Shown here in pieces: positions 52,102 to 62,121 of a stretch of DNA of 64,000 nucleotides. Below the pieces are notes generated by a model. That model had not been told where the DNA came from. It did no database searches and saw only the letters and a program-made list of their open reading frames with translations. This DNA is from Nocardia puris (GTDB lineage: Bacteria > Actinomycetota > Actinomycetes > Mycobacteriales > Mycobacteriaceae): contig NZ_QNRE01000005.1 of the NCBI RefSeq assembly GCF_003315035.1, positions 62,001 through 126,000 on the forward strand, given 5' to 3'. Position numbers and translations under genes: made by a program. The stretch's first letter is position 1, and every line of letters begins with the position of its first letter.

Positions 52102-54153
52102 ATGAAGTACGCGATACGGGTCACCGTGGCGGCGCTCGCCGTCGCGATGCTGGCCCCCTTCCTCACCACGGGCGCCACCGCCGCGCCCGTGCCCACCGGC
52201 CCCGACGGTGGCGCCGCCGGGGCGCAGTGGGCGGCGACGCAGGACGCGCCGCAGCAGTACCCGAACGTGCACATCGAATGGGATGTGCCGATCACGATGA
52301 GCGACGGCACGGTGCTCAAGGGCAACGTCTACCGTCCCGCCGACGCCACCGGGCGTCCCGTGGCCGAGCGCACGCCCACCATCGTCAACATGACGCCCTA
52401 CACCAAGCTGGTGTCGAACCTCGCCGATCACGCGCAGTCCATTCCGGTGCTGTCCGACGCGCTGCTCGAGTTGTTCCGCCAGATCGACTTCAGCGGCACC
52501 CCGCTGTCGGGCGTCACCGATCTGACCAAGGCGTTCGGCGGCGGTGAGCTGCGCAACTTCACCGTGGACCGCCAGCTCATCCGGTCGGGCTACTCGCAGG
52601 TCGTGGTCGACGTGCGCGGCACCGGCTTCTCGCAGGGCGAATGGGACATGCTGCGCGCCCGCGAACAGCAGGACACGCTCGAGGTGATCGACTGGGCCGC
52701 GGCCCAGCCTTGGTCGACCGGCGACATCGGCATGAACGGCATCTCCTACTCGGGCATCAACCAGGTGCAGGCCGCCTCGAAACAGCCGCCGGCGCTCAAG
52801 GCGATCTTCCCGGTCGTGCCCGGCAGCGACCTGGTGAACGACGTGCTCGCGCCCGGCGGCGGCTTCGGGTTCAACTTCATCCCGCTGTGGCTCACCGCCA
52901 TCAACACCCTCAAGTGGGTGCCCGACGTGCAGTCCATCGTCACCGGGCAGTTCGACTGGCAGTGGCTGGCCGACCGCGGCGCCTCCCCGCTGACCTTCAT
53001 GGACGTGTTCCTCAACGCCTACACCTCGACCCGCTTCGAGGACGCCGATCCGCGCCTGCGCAGCCTGCTCAGCCACAACAGCCCCGAACGCGGCGACTAC
53101 CTCAGCGACCCGTCGAAGATCCGGGTGCCCACGTTCGTCGTGGGCGGGTGGCACGATCTGTTCACCTACTCCGAATCCAAGATCTACAACAAGGTTCCGC
53201 TGCCGCCCGGTCAGAAACAGTTGCTGATGGGCAACACCTATCACGTGAACTCCGGCAACGAATACGGCAAGCCGGGCCTGCCGCCGCGCCTGGACGTGTT
53301 GCAGCGCGCGTGGTTCGACAAGTGGCTCAAGGGAATCGACAACGGCATCGACGACTACGGCCCGGTGACGCTGCGCCAGCAGGGCGGCGGCTGGATCACC
53401 CAGAGCGGCTTCGGCGATTCGGCCACCGGCGACCAGGCGGCCACCCACCGGCGCATGTACCTGTCGTCGGCGATCAGCGGCACCGCGCACAGCGTGTACG
53501 ACGGATCGCTCACGGCCGCACCGAACTCCGACACCGCGCGGCTCACGGTGGCGCCCGGTCTGACCATGCTCTGCTCCAACGACGCGGCGCAGGGCAGTGC
53601 GGGCGTGCTGTCCATCATCGACGGGTGCGCCAAGGATTCTCGGGTCGCCGAGCTCAACGGGCTCACCTTCACCAGCGCGCCGGTGGCCGGGCCGACCACC
53701 ATCTCCGGCCCGATCGCGGTGCGGCTCAACACCGTTCAGGACGCGGCCGACGGATACTGGACGGTGACCGTCAACGACGTCGCGCCCGACGGGCAGTCGA
53801 CGGTGCTCACCTCGGGCCAGCTCATGGCCTCGCTGCGGGCGATCGACGAGGCCAACAGCACCCGCTCGGCCAACGGCGACTACACCGATCCGCGCCCCTA
53901 CACCTCGCTCGAGCACCGGCAGCCGACCGTGCCGGGCGAGGCCACCACTCTCGACATCACTCTCTCGGCCACCGAGGCGGTGCTGAAACCGGGCCACCGG
54001 TTGCGCGTCGACGTGTTCGCGGGCAACTTCCCGAAGGGCCTGCCCGTGCTGCCCATGCTGCTCGACACCGGTCTGAAGCCGCAGCACGTGCAACTCGACC
54101 CGAACCGGCCGAGTTTCGTGAACATCCCGGTGCGGGGCGACCACGGGTGGTGA
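52102..54153 (+). CDS. Secreted CocE/NonD (X-Pro dipeptidyl-peptidase type) hydrolase
   Basis: 683 aa. Sec signal peptide (MKYAIRVTVAALAVAMLAPFL, cleavage near TAAPVP). Peptidase S15/CocE domain: VPITMSDGTVLKGNVYRP, VVDVRGTGFSQGEWD, nucleophile Ser in GMNGISYSGINQ, Asp in VGGWHDLFTYS, His in NTYHVNSG-type loop, and the C-terminal jelly-roll domain with LKPGHRLRVDVFAGNFP. Substrate may be esters or X-Pro peptides. Starts after CCGAGAGGTGG; a hairpin ends the gene. Confidence 0.86.
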   Translation: MKYAIRVTVAALAVAMLAPFLTTGATAAPVPTGPDGGAAGAQWAATQDAPQQYPNVHIEWDVPITMSDGTVLKGNVYRPADATGRPVAERTPTIVNMTPYTKLVSNLADHAQSIPVLSDALLELFRQIDFSGTPLSGVTDLTKAFGGGELRNFTVDRQLIRSGYSQVVVDVRGTGFSQGEWDMLRAREQQDTLEVIDWAAAQPWSTGDIGMNGISYSGINQVQAASKQPPALKAIFPVVPGSDLVNDVLAPGGGFGFNFIPLWLTAINTLKWVPDVQSIVTGQFDWQWLADRGASPLTFMDVFLNAYTSTRFEDADPRLRSLLSHNSPERGDYLSDPSKIRVPTFVVGGWHDLFTYSESKIYNKVPLPPGQKQLLMGNTYHVNSGNEYGKPGLPPRLDVLQRAWFDKWLKGIDNGIDDYGPVTLRQQGGGWITQSGFGDSATGDQAATHRRMYLSSAISGTAHSVYDGSLTAAPNSDTARLTVAPGLTMLCSNDAAQGSAGVLSIIDGCAKDSRVAELNGLTFTSAPVAGPTTISGPIAVRLNTVQDAADGYWTVTVNDVAPDGQSTVLTSGQLMASLRAIDEANSTRSANGDYTDPRPYTSLEHRQPTVPGEATTLDITLSATEAVLKPGHRLRVDVFAGNFPKGLPVLPMLLDTGLKPQHVQLDPNRPSFVNIPVRGDHGW

Positions 54154-54168
54154 ACCCCGCGTGACGCG

Positions 54169-54199
54169 AAGGGCGCCACCGCTGGTGCGGGGCGCCCTT
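54169..54199 (+). terminator. Hairpin after CocE-type gene
   Basis: AAGGGCGCC (54169-54177) pairs with GGCGCCCTT (54191-54199); the loop includes CCACC/GGTG which extends the stem. It separates the hydrolase from senX3. Confidence 0.7.
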
Positions 54200-54395
54200 C
54201 GGCGGTTTCCGGACACGGCGCGAACGCCGCGCGACCGCCCGGAAAACCCGGGTGACACCCGCCCGCCCGGCTCCGGCGCGCCGACGGCGAACAACGCGTA
54301 AACACCCGGCTAACGGGCCTGTAAGGCCCCGTGACCTGCGAGAAACTTCGTGTACCCGGCGTTGGCCGGTCGGTCGGCGACCGTACGATTCAAGT

Positions 54396-55631
54396 GTGAG
54401 TGTTCCGCAGGCCGTGCTGTTGGCAGTCCTCGCTGCCGTCGTCGGACTCGCGGTAGGCGGACTCCTGATCCCGTACGTCAACGCGCGTCAGGCCGCCCGC
54501 AAGCAGGCCGATTCCGGTCTCACCATGTCGCAGGTGCTCGACCTCATCGTGCTCGCCTCCGAGAGCGGGATCGCGGTGGTCGACCAGTACCGCGACGTGG
54601 TGCTGGTGAATCCGCGCGCCGAGGAACTCGGGCTGGTGCGCAACCGGTTGCTCGACGAGCGCGCCTGGGCCGCGGTCGAGAAGGTGCTCGGCACCGGCGA
54701 ATCCGCCGAGTTCGACCTCACTGCCAAGAACCCGATGCCCGGCCGCAGCCGGATCGCGGTGCGCGGCGTCGCCCGGCCGCTGTCCTTGGAGGAGACCGGC
54801 TTCACCGTATTGTTCGCCGACGACGATTCCGAGCAGGCCCGCATGGAGGCCACCCGCCGCGATTTCGTCGCCAACGTCAGTCACGAACTCAAGACCCCCG
54901 TCGGCGCCATGAGCCTGCTCGCCGAGGCGATGCTGGAATCGGCCGAGGATCCCGAGGCCGTGCGCCACTTCGGACAGCGGGTGCTGGACGAGTCGCGCCG
55001 CCTCGGCAAGATGGTGACCGAGCTGATCGCGCTGTCGCGCCTGCAGGGCGCGGAGAAGCTGCCCGAGCTCGAGGTCGTCGACGTCGACACCGTGGTGCAG
55101 CAGGCCGTCGACCGCTCCCGCACCGCCGCCGAGGCCGCGGGCATCACGGTGAGCACCGACCGGCCCAGCGGGCTCGAGGTGCTCGGCGACGAGACGCTGC
55201 TGGTCACCGCCCTGTCCAACCTGGTCGAGAACGCGATCGCCTACTCGCCGGCCGGCTCGCACGTGTCGGTGAGCCGCTCGCTGCGCGGCGACCACGTCGC
55301 CATGGCGGTCACCGACCGCGGCATCGGCATCGCGAAGGAAGACCAGGAGCGGGTGTTCGAACGATTCTTCCGCTCGGACAAGGCGCGATCGCGCGCCACC
55401 GGCGGGACCGGGCTCGGGCTGGCTATCGTCAAGCACGTGGCGGCCAACCACAACGGGGAGATCACCCTGTGGAGCAAGCTCGGCACCGGATCGACGTTCA
55501 CCTTGCGAATACCCGCCCACCTGGAGGCAGCCGGCGACGACGACGTCGACGGGCCCACGGTGAGCACGAAGGAAACCGGCTCGCGTCCCGCGGGACCGGG
55601 CAGACCGAATGGTGTGGAGGCACGCAGATGA
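54396..55631 (+). CDS. senX3: Phosphate-sensing histidine kinase SenX3
   Basis: 411 aa. Two membrane segments in the first 50 residues ([23 protein letters not shown]), a PAS-like region ([32 protein letters not shown]), HisKA with phospho-His in [23 protein letters not shown], and HATPase ([43 protein letters not shown]). With RegX3 it controls the phosphate-starvation response in mycobacteria. GTG 54396; the response-regulator gene overlaps its stop. Confidence 0.96.
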   Translation: MSVPQAVLLAVLAAVVGLAVGGLLIPYVNARQAARKQADSGLTMSQVLDLIVLASESGIAVVDQYRDVVLVNPRAEELGLVRNRLLDERAWAAVEKVLGTGESAEFDLTAKNPMPGRSRIAVRGVARPLSLEETGFTVLFADDDSEQARMEATRRDFVANVSHELKTPVGAMSLLAEAMLESAEDPEAVRHFGQRVLDESRRLGKMVTELIALSRLQGAEKLPELEVVDVDTVVQQAVDRSRTAAEAAGITVSTDRPSGLEVLGDETLLVTALSNLVENAIAYSPAGSHVSVSRSLRGDHVAMAVTDRGIGIAKEDQERVFERFFRSDKARSRATGGTGLGLAIVKHVAANHNGEITLWSKLGTGSTFTLRIPAHLEAAGDDDVDGPTVSTKETGSRPAGPGRPNGVEARR

Positions 55632-56317
55632 CGAGTGTTCTGATCGTCGAGGATGAGGAGTCGCTGGCCGATCCGCTCGCGTTCCTGCTGCGCAAGGAGG
55701 GCTTCGAGGTCACCGTGGTCGGCGACGGCCCCTCGGCGCTGGCCGAATTCGATCGCTCCGGCGCCGATATCGTGCTGCTGGACCTGATGCTGCCCGGTAT
55801 GAGCGGCACCGACGTCTGTAAGCAGCTGCGCACCCGCAGCGGCGTGCCGGTCATCATGGTGACCGCGCGCGACAGCGAGATCGACAAGGTCGTCGGGCTG
55901 GAGCTGGGCGCCGACGACTACGTCACCAAGCCGTACTCGGCGCGCGAGCTGATCGCGCGCATCCGCGCGGTGCTGCGCCGCGGCGCGGGCGACGAGCTGG
56001 ACGGCGGCAGCGAGAACGGCGTGCTGGAGGCCGGGCCGGTGCGCATGGACGTGGACCGCCACACGGTGCTGGTCAACGGCAAGCCGGTCACGTTGCCGCT
56101 CAAGGAGTTCGACCTGCTCGAGTACCTGCTGCGCAACTCGGGCCGGGTGCTCACCCGCGGCCAGCTCATCGACCGGGTGTGGGGCGCGGACTACGTGGGC
56201 GACACCAAGACGCTCGACGTGCACGTCAAGCGGTTGCGCTCCAAGATCGAGTCCGATCCGGCCAAGCCGGAGCACCTGGTCACGGTGCGCGGGCTCGGCT
56301 ACAAGCTGGAGGCCTGA
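55628..56317 (+). CDS. regX3: Response regulator RegX3
   Basis: 229 aa OmpR/PhoB-type. Receiver: acidic pocket VEDEES, phospho-Asp in [12 protein letters not shown], Thr in MVTARD, Lys in [17 protein letters not shown]-binding winged helix with [32 protein letters not shown] and [17 protein letters not shown] ending. ATGA overlap with senX3. A long hairpin follows, shared with the converging gene. Confidence 0.97.
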   Translation: MTSVLIVEDEESLADPLAFLLRKEGFEVTVVGDGPSALAEFDRSGADIVLLDLMLPGMSGTDVCKQLRTRSGVPVIMVTARDSEIDKVVGLELGADDYVTKPYSARELIARIRAVLRRGAGDELDGGSENGVLEAGPVRMDVDRHTVLVNGKPVTLPLKEFDLLEYLLRNSGRVLTRGQLIDRVWGADYVGDTKTLDVHVKRLRSKIESDPAKPEHLVTVRGLGYKLEA

Positions 56318-56381
56318 GGCCGATCGCCGCTGTTCGGGTCCGGTGCTACCGGATTCCGGCGCGGCGGGCCGCACAGCGCGG

Positions 56382-56410
56382 CGGCCCGGTTCCGAGGGGG
56401 AACCGGGCCG
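56382..56410. terminator. Bidirectional hairpin between regX3 and secreted-protein gene
   Basis: Perfect 12-bp stem CGGCCCGGTTCC (56382-56393) / GGAACCGGGCCG (56399-56410), 5-base loop, no T-tract; lies between two convergent genes. Confidence 0.7.
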
Positions 56411-56425
56411 TCGTCGTTCGTCCGG

Positions 56426-56755
56426 TCAGGGGATGTAGACCCAGGCCGGGCCGATGCCGGGCAGGTCGTTCTTCTGCAGGGTGATCCAGCCGAGGTCGTC
56501 TTCCTGCATGCAGTCGTAGAGGGGGACCTCGGCGCCGTTGCCGCGACAGGCGATGGTGCGCGTGGTGCCGTAGGGACTCACGATGACGTTCTTGCCGTCG
56601 CGCGCGGCGTTCAGCGCGGCCGGGTCCAAGCCCGACACGAACGTCGCGGTGACATCGGAGAACTGCGTGGGATCGGCGGGGTCGGCCTGGGCGGTGCCCG
56701 CCACGGCCAGGCCCGCGCCGAGCACGGCGGTCGCCAGGGTGAACACTTTCCTCAT
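56426..56755 (-). CDS. Small secreted protein
   Basis: 109 aa with Sec signal (MRKVFTLATAVLGAGLAVAGTAQA, cleavage after AQA). The mature part is about 85 aa with two Cys (IACRGNG, YDCMQED) that can form a disulfide and a hydrophobic end GIGPAWVYIP. No family recognised. Confidence 0.6.
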   Translation of the reverse strand: MRKVFTLATAVLGAGLAVAGTAQADPADPTQFSDVTATFVSGLDPAALNAARDGKNVIVSPYGTTRTIACRGNGAEVPLYDCMQEDDLGWITLQKNDLPGIGPAWVYIP

Positions 56756-56879
56756 GCCGGACATCCAACCGCAATCCGGTGACGCGCGCAGGACGAGGGG
56801 ATGTCCCGCAGGCTGCGGATACCGCACAACCGCTGGTCGCGCGGTGTGCGGGCCGCCGGGAAACGGCCCGCGACCGTGC

Positions 56880-57338
56880 TCAGCTGCTGCCGAGCAACCC
56901 GCCGAGCAAGCGTCCGGCACTGCCGGTGCCCGCGCTGCCGGTACCGGCGCTGCCCGAGCTCCCGGAGCCGCCGCTGCTCGCCTTGCCCACGTCGACCATG
57001 ATCGACTTGGTGCTGCCGCCCTGTTCCACGGTGATGATGTGCTCGCCGGGTTGGCTGGGTGTCCATTCGATGGTCGCCGTGCCGGGCGGCCACGGCACCT
57101 TGGGCGCGCCGATGAACTCGCCGTTGACGCTGAAGTAGACCAGCAGGCCGCCGGACGCGCCGCCGACCTTCGCGGTGATGGTGTAGGTCTGGCCGACCCT
57201 GTGGTTGCCGCCGTCGACCGAGACCGAGGTGACGGCGGCGTGCGCCGCGGGTGCGGCGAGCACGGTCACCGCCGCGACCGCCGCGAACGCCGTGAGTCCG
57301 GCGCCCGCCGTGTGCCGGGTGAAGCCGAATGCTGTCAT
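56880..57338 (-). CDS. Secreted Ig-like domain protein A
   Basis: 152 aa with Sec signal (ending APAAHAAV), an Ig-like beta domain (VTSVSVDGGNHRVGQTYTITAKVGG, VYFSVNGEFIGAPKVPWPPGTATIEWTPSQPGEHIITVEQGG) and a Gly/Ser/Ala-rich tail ending GRLLGGLLGSS. Clearly paralogous with the next gene. Starts after AGGAGGAGCATC. Probably surface exposed; ligand unknown. Confidence 0.72.
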   Translation of the reverse strand: MTAFGFTRHTAGAGLTAFAAVAAVTVLAAPAAHAAVTSVSVDGGNHRVGQTYTITAKVGGASGGLLVYFSVNGEFIGAPKVPWPPGTATIEWTPSQPGEHIITVEQGGSTKSIMVDVGKASSGGSGSSGSAGTGSAGTGSAGRLLGGLLGSS

Positions 57339-57443
57339 GATGCTCCTCCTGTGCCGACCGGCTGTGCGGTCAGGCTACTTTGTGAAGCGCGAATGTTTCT
57401 GAATTTTGCGAGAAGACGCCCGACCCGGCGAGTGGGCCGGAGG

Positions 57444-57917
57444 TCAGCGGCTGCTGCCGCCGAAGAGGCCGCGCAGCAGGTTGCCCGCGCTGCCGGTGCC
57501 GGGACTGCCCGGATCACCCGGATCGGGGTCGCCCGGATCGCCCGGCCCCGGATCGTTCGGGTCCGTCACGTTCACGACGATCGTCTTGGTGCTGCCGCCC
57601 TGCGCGGCGGTGATCAGGTGCTGTCCCGCCTCACGCGGGGTCCAGGGGACCGACGATTCGCCGACCGGCCACGGCACCTGCGGGTTGGCGATCGATTCGC
57701 CGTTGGCCGTCCAGTAGACGAGCAGGCCGATGCCCGCGCCGCTGAGCTGGGCCCGCAGCGTGTAGGTGGTGTCGATGACGTGGTCGGAACCCGAGATGGT
57801 GATCGAGTCGACGGTGGCGTGCGCCGGCGGGGCGGCGAAGACGGCCACCGCGGCGGCCGTCGCGAACCCGGCGACGCCGACGCCGACGCGGCGGCCGAGG
57901 GTGGGGGTGTTGCCCAT
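57444..57917 (-). CDS. Secreted Ig-like domain protein B
   Basis: 157 aa, tandem paralogue of protein A: Sec signal (ending PPAHATV), VDSITISGSDHVIDTTYTLRAQL, VYWTANGESIANPQVPWPVGESSVPWTPREAGQHLITAAQGG, then a collagen-like DPG/DPGDP repeat tail and GTGSAGNLLRGLFGGSS. The same terminal motif LLxGLxG as protein A suggests a shared interaction. CAGGAGAAACACC precedes the ATG. Confidence 0.72.
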   Translation of the reverse strand: MGNTPTLGRRVGVGVAGFATAAAVAVFAAPPAHATVDSITISGSDHVIDTTYTLRAQLSGAGIGLLVYWTANGESIANPQVPWPVGESSVPWTPREAGQHLITAAQGGSTKTIVVNVTDPNDPGPGDPGDPDPGDPGSPGTGSAGNLLRGLFGGSSR

Positions 57918-58039
57918 GGTGTTTCTCCTGTGCTGCCCGCCGGGGGAGGCGGGCACCCCGCACAGTAAATCGGTCGATGTGTGAAATGTAGACGTTTCGC
58001 AAAATTGGACAAGCGACCGTTAGGCGACGGCGGGCCGGT

Positions 58040-58894
58040 TCAGTCCTGCGCGCGCCGCGCGTGCACGGTGGCCGGGTGCACGGCCACCAGCCCGAGACCC
58101 TCGCGGCGGCGGCAGTGCCTGGCCAGCTCGTCGTAGGCCGGCTTGCCCAGCAGCTCGGTGAGCTCGGGGCCGTAGGACTGCCACACCGCGCGCGTGCCCA
58201 CGTGCGCGTCGGGCGAGCCGGAGCAGTACCAGTCCAGGTCCAGGCCGCCCGGGCCCCAGCCGCGCCGATCGTATTCGGTGACCACCGTGCGCAGGATCTG
58301 CACGCCGTCGGGGCGGTCCACCCACTCCTGGGTGCGGCGAATAGGCAACTGCCAGCACACATCCGGCTTCACCGTGTGCGGTTCCAGTCCGCGGCGCAGG
58401 GCCATGGTGTGCAGTGCGCAGCCGACGCCGCCCGCGAAGCCGGGCCGGTTCAGGAAGATGCACGCGCCCTCGTGGCGGCGGGTGCGCAGCGCCGGCTCGT
58501 CCTCCAGCTCGTCGAGTTCGAGGAAGCGCTTCGCGCTGACCTTGCCCTTGGCGTTGCGGGCCTCGTCCATGAACTGCCAGTCCTGCGGTGTGAGCATTTT
58601 CACAGCCTTGGCCAGGCGCAGTTTGTCGTCGTCATCGGAGAGGAAGGCGCCGTGTGAGCAGCAGCCGTCGTCGGGGCGCTCGGCGATGATGCCCTGGCAG
58701 GCGGGCGTGCCGAAGACGCACGTCCAGCGCGACAGCAGCCACGTCAGATCCGCGACGATGAGATGCTCGTCATTTGCCGGATCGGTGAACTCGATCCATT
58801 CGCGCGGGAAATCGAGATCGACTTCGGGTGCCGGGTCGATCTTTCCCGCTGGTCGGGGCGGGTTCTGGCTGCTCGTAGCTGCGCCTGCCGTCAC
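58040..58894 (-). CDS. Conserved Cys-rich protein (Rv0495c-like)
   Basis: 284 aa, cytosolic. Cys-rich stretches [28 protein letters not shown] and DVCWQLPI look like metal ligands, possibly an iron-sulfur cluster or zinc. C-terminal [18 protein letters not shown] and GHRAR-like ending are conserved in actinobacteria. GTG 58894 chosen, since longer forms overlap ppx. Divergent from ppx with 67 bp between starts. Function unknown; order as Rv0495c-Rv0496. Confidence 0.82.
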   Translation of the reverse strand: MTAGAATSSQNPPRPAGKIDPAPEVDLDFPREWIEFTDPANDEHLIVADLTWLLSRWTCVFGTPACQGIIAERPDDGCCSHGAFLSDDDDKLRLAKAVKMLTPQDWQFMDEARNAKGKVSAKRFLELDELEDEPALRTRRHEGACIFLNRPGFAGGVGCALHTMALRRGLEPHTVKPDVCWQLPIRRTQEWVDRPDGVQILRTVVTEYDRRGWGPGGLDLDWYCSGSPDAHVGTRAVWQSYGPELTELLGKPAYDELARHCRRREGLGLVAVHPATVHARRAQD

Positions 58895-58961
58895 ACTTGC
58901 CCACGGTAACAGCTCACCTCGCCTGGCCCGCCGGACACCGGGACCAAGTACCGTGTTCGGA

Positions 58962-59981
58962 GTGCGGCTAGGGGTACTCGACGTCGGAAGCAACACCGTT
59001 CACCTGCTCGTGGTGGACGCGCACCGTGGTGGCCACCCGATGCCGATGAGCTCGACGAAGGCCACGCTGCGGCTCTCGGAGAACATGGACGACGAGGGCC
59101 GCATCACCGTCGCGGGCGCCGAACGCCTCATCAGCACGGTGGCCGAATTCGCCAGCATCGCCGAGACCTCCCGCTGCGTCGAGCTGATGCCCTTCGCCAC
59201 CTCCGCCTTGCGTGAGGCCGCCAATTCCGACGAGGTGCTGGCCCGCGTGCGCACCGAGACCGGCGTCGAACTCCAGGTGCTCAGCGGCGTCGACGAGGCT
59301 CGGCTCACCTTTCTCGCGGTGCGCCGCTGGTACGGCTGGAGCGCGGGCCGCATCCTCAACCTCGATATCGGCGGCGGCTCGCTCGAGATCAGCACCGGCG
59401 GCGACGAGGAGCCCGACGTGGCGCTCTCGCTGCAACTCGGCGCCGGCCGGCTCACCAGGGACTGGCTGCGCGAGGACCCGCCGGGCAAGCGCCGCGTCGC
59501 CGTACTGCGCGACTGGCTCGACGCCGAACTCGTCGCACCCGCGAAAGAGCTGGTGGCGGCCGGTAAACCGGATCTGGCGGTGGGCACGTCCAAGACCTTC
59601 CGCTCGCTGGCGCGGCTCACCGGCGCGGCGCCGTCGGGGGCCGGTCCCCGCGTGCGGCGTACGCTCACCGGCTCGGGCCTGCGGCAACTGATCGCGTTCA
59701 TCTCGCGAATGACGGCCGCCGACCGTGCAGAATTGGAAGGCGTAAGTTCGGATCGGTCACAGCAATTGGTGGCTGGCGCATTGGTCGCGGAGGCGAGTAT
59801 GCGGGCACTATCGCTGGATACCCTCGAAATTTGTCCGTGGGCGCTGCGGGAAGGGCTGATCCTGCGCAAACTGGATACCGACATGAACGGTGGACTCGAG
59901 GCGACGATCCTGCCCGGCGCGGCGCGCGGCGGCGACCCCGGCGGCCCCCAGCCGGGCCCGATCGAGGCGGCGACGCCGTGA
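58962..59981 (+). CDS. ppx: Exopolyphosphatase / pppGpp phosphohydrolase family (Rv0496-like)
   Basis: 339 aa, Ppx/GppA family: [24 protein letters not shown] start (GTG), phosphate loop, and second ATP-site loop [13 protein letters not shown], then [13 protein letters not shown]. Short form without the C-terminal HD domain, as for mycobacterial Ppx1. GTG 58962 gives the family start; a GTG nine bases earlier is in frame. Polyphosphate degradation fits with the PPK2 gene in the window. Confidence 0.92.
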   Translation: MRLGVLDVGSNTVHLLVVDAHRGGHPMPMSSTKATLRLSENMDDEGRITVAGAERLISTVAEFASIAETSRCVELMPFATSALREAANSDEVLARVRTETGVELQVLSGVDEARLTFLAVRRWYGWSAGRILNLDIGGGSLEISTGGDEEPDVALSLQLGAGRLTRDWLREDPPGKRRVAVLRDWLDAELVAPAKELVAAGKPDLAVGTSKTFRSLARLTGAAPSGAGPRVRRTLTGSGLRQLIAFISRMTAADRAELEGVSSDRSQQLVAGALVAEASMRALSLDTLEICPWALREGLILRKLDTDMNGGLEATILPGAARGGDPGGPQPGPIEAATP

Positions 59982-60012
59982 ACGCGGCCCGGTGCGTCAG
60001 CGAGGCGCGACT

Positions 60013-62106
60013 ATGAGCGACGAATCCAAACAGCTGTCGGTGGCCGAGCTGCTGGCCCGCAACGGTCAGCAGGGCGCCACCTCCTCCGGCGGGCGGCGCA
60101 GACGCGGCGCGCGCGGCATCTCCGTGGCCGAGCTGACCGGCGACCTGCCCGTGATCGGGGAGGGCGGCAGCCATTCCGCGCACGCCGCGCCCGAGCCCGA
60201 GGTACCCGAACCGGCGGGCTTCCAATCCTCACCCTTCCAGCCCTCGCCGTTCGAACCCGGTGCGAGCGAACAGGTCTCCTACAGTCCCCCGCAACCGGAG
60301 TCGGACTACTCGCCGATCTCCGGGCCGATCACGCGCTACGACCCGCTCGCGCCGTATCCGCCGGCGGGTGCCGAACAGGGCGATCCCTATGGGAGCGCCA
60401 CCGGTTACGGCACTGCCGAACCCACCGCGTATTCGAGCCCCGCCCCGGCCGAGCCGTCCTACGCACCCGCCGAGGTCGAGACGCCGCCACCCGGCGGTTC
60501 CCGGCACAGCGCCCCCGGCCCCGAGGAGTCCGGCGGGATGCCCGCGCTGCCGCCGCTCGGCGCGCGCCGCAGCGGCCGCAGGCGCAAGCAGGATCCCGAC
60601 GAGAACGAGACGATGGTCGTCGGGCCGCCGCTGCGCGAGCCCGTCGAGTTCGACCCGTCCGCGGCGGCTCCGGGTGGTTCCGTGTCGGACGAGGGCGCGG
60701 CGCGCGGTGGGCGCGCGGCTCGTCGCCGGGCCGCCGAGGCGGAGGAGGAGGCCGGACCTTCCACGGCGGCGTGGTCCCCGGCCGCGGGGGGATTCGAACC
60801 GGGTGGATACCGGCCGAACGGTCTCGTGCCGGAGGTCGACGGAGATTTCGCGTCGAACGGGTTCGGACCCAACGGTTCCGCGCCGGGACACGGTGGGAGT
60901 TTCGCACCGAACGGTTTCGGCTCCGACGGTCCCGTGCCGGGGTCCGGCGGGAGTTTCGCACGTGGCGGATTCGCGCCGGAGCCGGACGGAGGTTTCGCGC
61001 CGAACGGTTTCGCGCCGGAGCAGGGCGGAAACTACGCGCCCGGTGGTTTCGCGCCGGAACAGGGCGCGGGAGAGTCCGGCCCCAACGGTTTCGCGCCAGA
61101 GGGCTACGCGCCGCACGGTTTTCCGCCGAAGCCCGGCGGGTTCCCACCCGGGCCGGATTCCGGCAACGGTTTCGGGCCCGAGAGTTACGGCCCCGACCCG
61201 CGCGGTGGTTTCGCCCCCGGCTACGGTCCCGAGCACGGTCGCGGATTCGGGCCGCCGCCGAGCGCCTTCGGCCCGTTCGCGCCCGACGCCGGCGACGGAT
61301 TCGGCCCCGAAGCGGACGCCGAGCCCGGCACGCCGCACGGATTCGCGCCCGATCCGGAACCCAAACCGCTCTCGCCGATGCCGGAGCGGCCGAAGGAGCC
61401 GCCGCGTTCGCGCACCGAGACCCTGCGGTCGCGGGCCGGTGGCGCGCTGCCCGCGTGGTCGGCGCGCAGGCACAAACCGGGCCCGCCGCCGCCCGAGGAC
61501 CCCGATCCGGAATCCGGCGGCATCCCGACCGCCGCCTGGTCGCTGGCCAGCCAGGACCAGCAGTTGCTGTCCGGGTCCACGGTGGCGGGCGACCTGCTGC
61601 GCGACGGTGTGGAGCGCTCCGAACGCGGTCGCAAACGCCCGCCCGCCGATCTCGACGACGGCCACACCGACGCCTACGACCCGTTCACCGCCGACGTCGA
61701 CGAGTACGACGACGAGGACGATCAGGACGAGTTCGAGGCCGAACCGCGCGGCAAGCTGACATCGCTGTCGCGGGGATTGCGCGCCAAGGCGCTGGCCGCC
61801 GGCAAGCGGTCGGCCGAGCGCGAACCGCGGCCCGATCTCGACGAGAACCGCCGCCAGTGGATGATCCTCGGCGGGCAGAGCGCGGGCGCGGCGATAGCGG
61901 GCATGTTGCTGTTCAAGGGCTTCGAGCGCATGTGGGAGATGCTGCCCTGGGTGGCGCTGCCACTGGCGACGATCGTGATCCTCGGACTCGTCGCGCTCGT
62001 GCGGGTGCTGCGTCGCACCGACGACATTCTCAGCACGGGCATCGCGGTGGTCGTGGGCGTCTTCGTCACGCTCGGACCGCTAGCCTTTCTTCTCAGTACA
62101 GGCTGA
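60013..62106 (+). CDS. Repeat-rich membrane protein (Rv0497-like, expanded)
   Basis: 697 aa. N-terminal motif SVAELLARNG and a second RGISVAELTGDLPV, as in Rv0497; a long Pro/Gly/Ala-rich disordered region; about residues 255-470 hold degenerate repeats of GGFAPNGFAPE-type units; then an acidic/basic segment and C-terminal membrane helices (WMILGGQSAGAAIAGMLLFKGF; VALPLATIVILGLVALVRVL; IAVVVGVFVTLGPLAFLL). The ends are conserved while the middle is enlarged compared with M. tuberculosis. Function unknown; a cell-envelope role is possible. Confidence 0.8.
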   Translation: MSDESKQLSVAELLARNGQQGATSSGGRRRRGARGISVAELTGDLPVIGEGGSHSAHAAPEPEVPEPAGFQSSPFQPSPFEPGASEQVSYSPPQPESDYSPISGPITRYDPLAPYPPAGAEQGDPYGSATGYGTAEPTAYSSPAPAEPSYAPAEVETPPPGGSRHSAPGPEESGGMPALPPLGARRSGRRRKQDPDENETMVVGPPLREPVEFDPSAAAPGGSVSDEGAARGGRAARRRAAEAEEEAGPSTAAWSPAAGGFEPGGYRPNGLVPEVDGDFASNGFGPNGSAPGHGGSFAPNGFGSDGPVPGSGGSFARGGFAPEPDGGFAPNGFAPEQGGNYAPGGFAPEQGAGESGPNGFAPEGYAPHGFPPKPGGFPPGPDSGNGFGPESYGPDPRGGFAPGYGPEHGRGFGPPPSAFGPFAPDAGDGFGPEADAEPGTPHGFAPDPEPKPLSPMPERPKEPPRSRTETLRSRAGGALPAWSARRHKPGPPPPEDPDPESGGIPTAAWSLASQDQQLLSGSTVAGDLLRDGVERSERGRKRPPADLDDGHTDAYDPFTADVDEYDDEDDQDEFEAEPRGKLTSLSRGLRAKALAAGKRSAEREPRPDLDENRRQWMILGGQSAGAAIAGMLLFKGFERMWEMLPWVALPLATIVILGLVALVRVLRRTDDILSTGIAVVVGVFVTLGPLAFLLSTG

Positions 62107-62121
62107 GCAGGGAGCGGTGCC

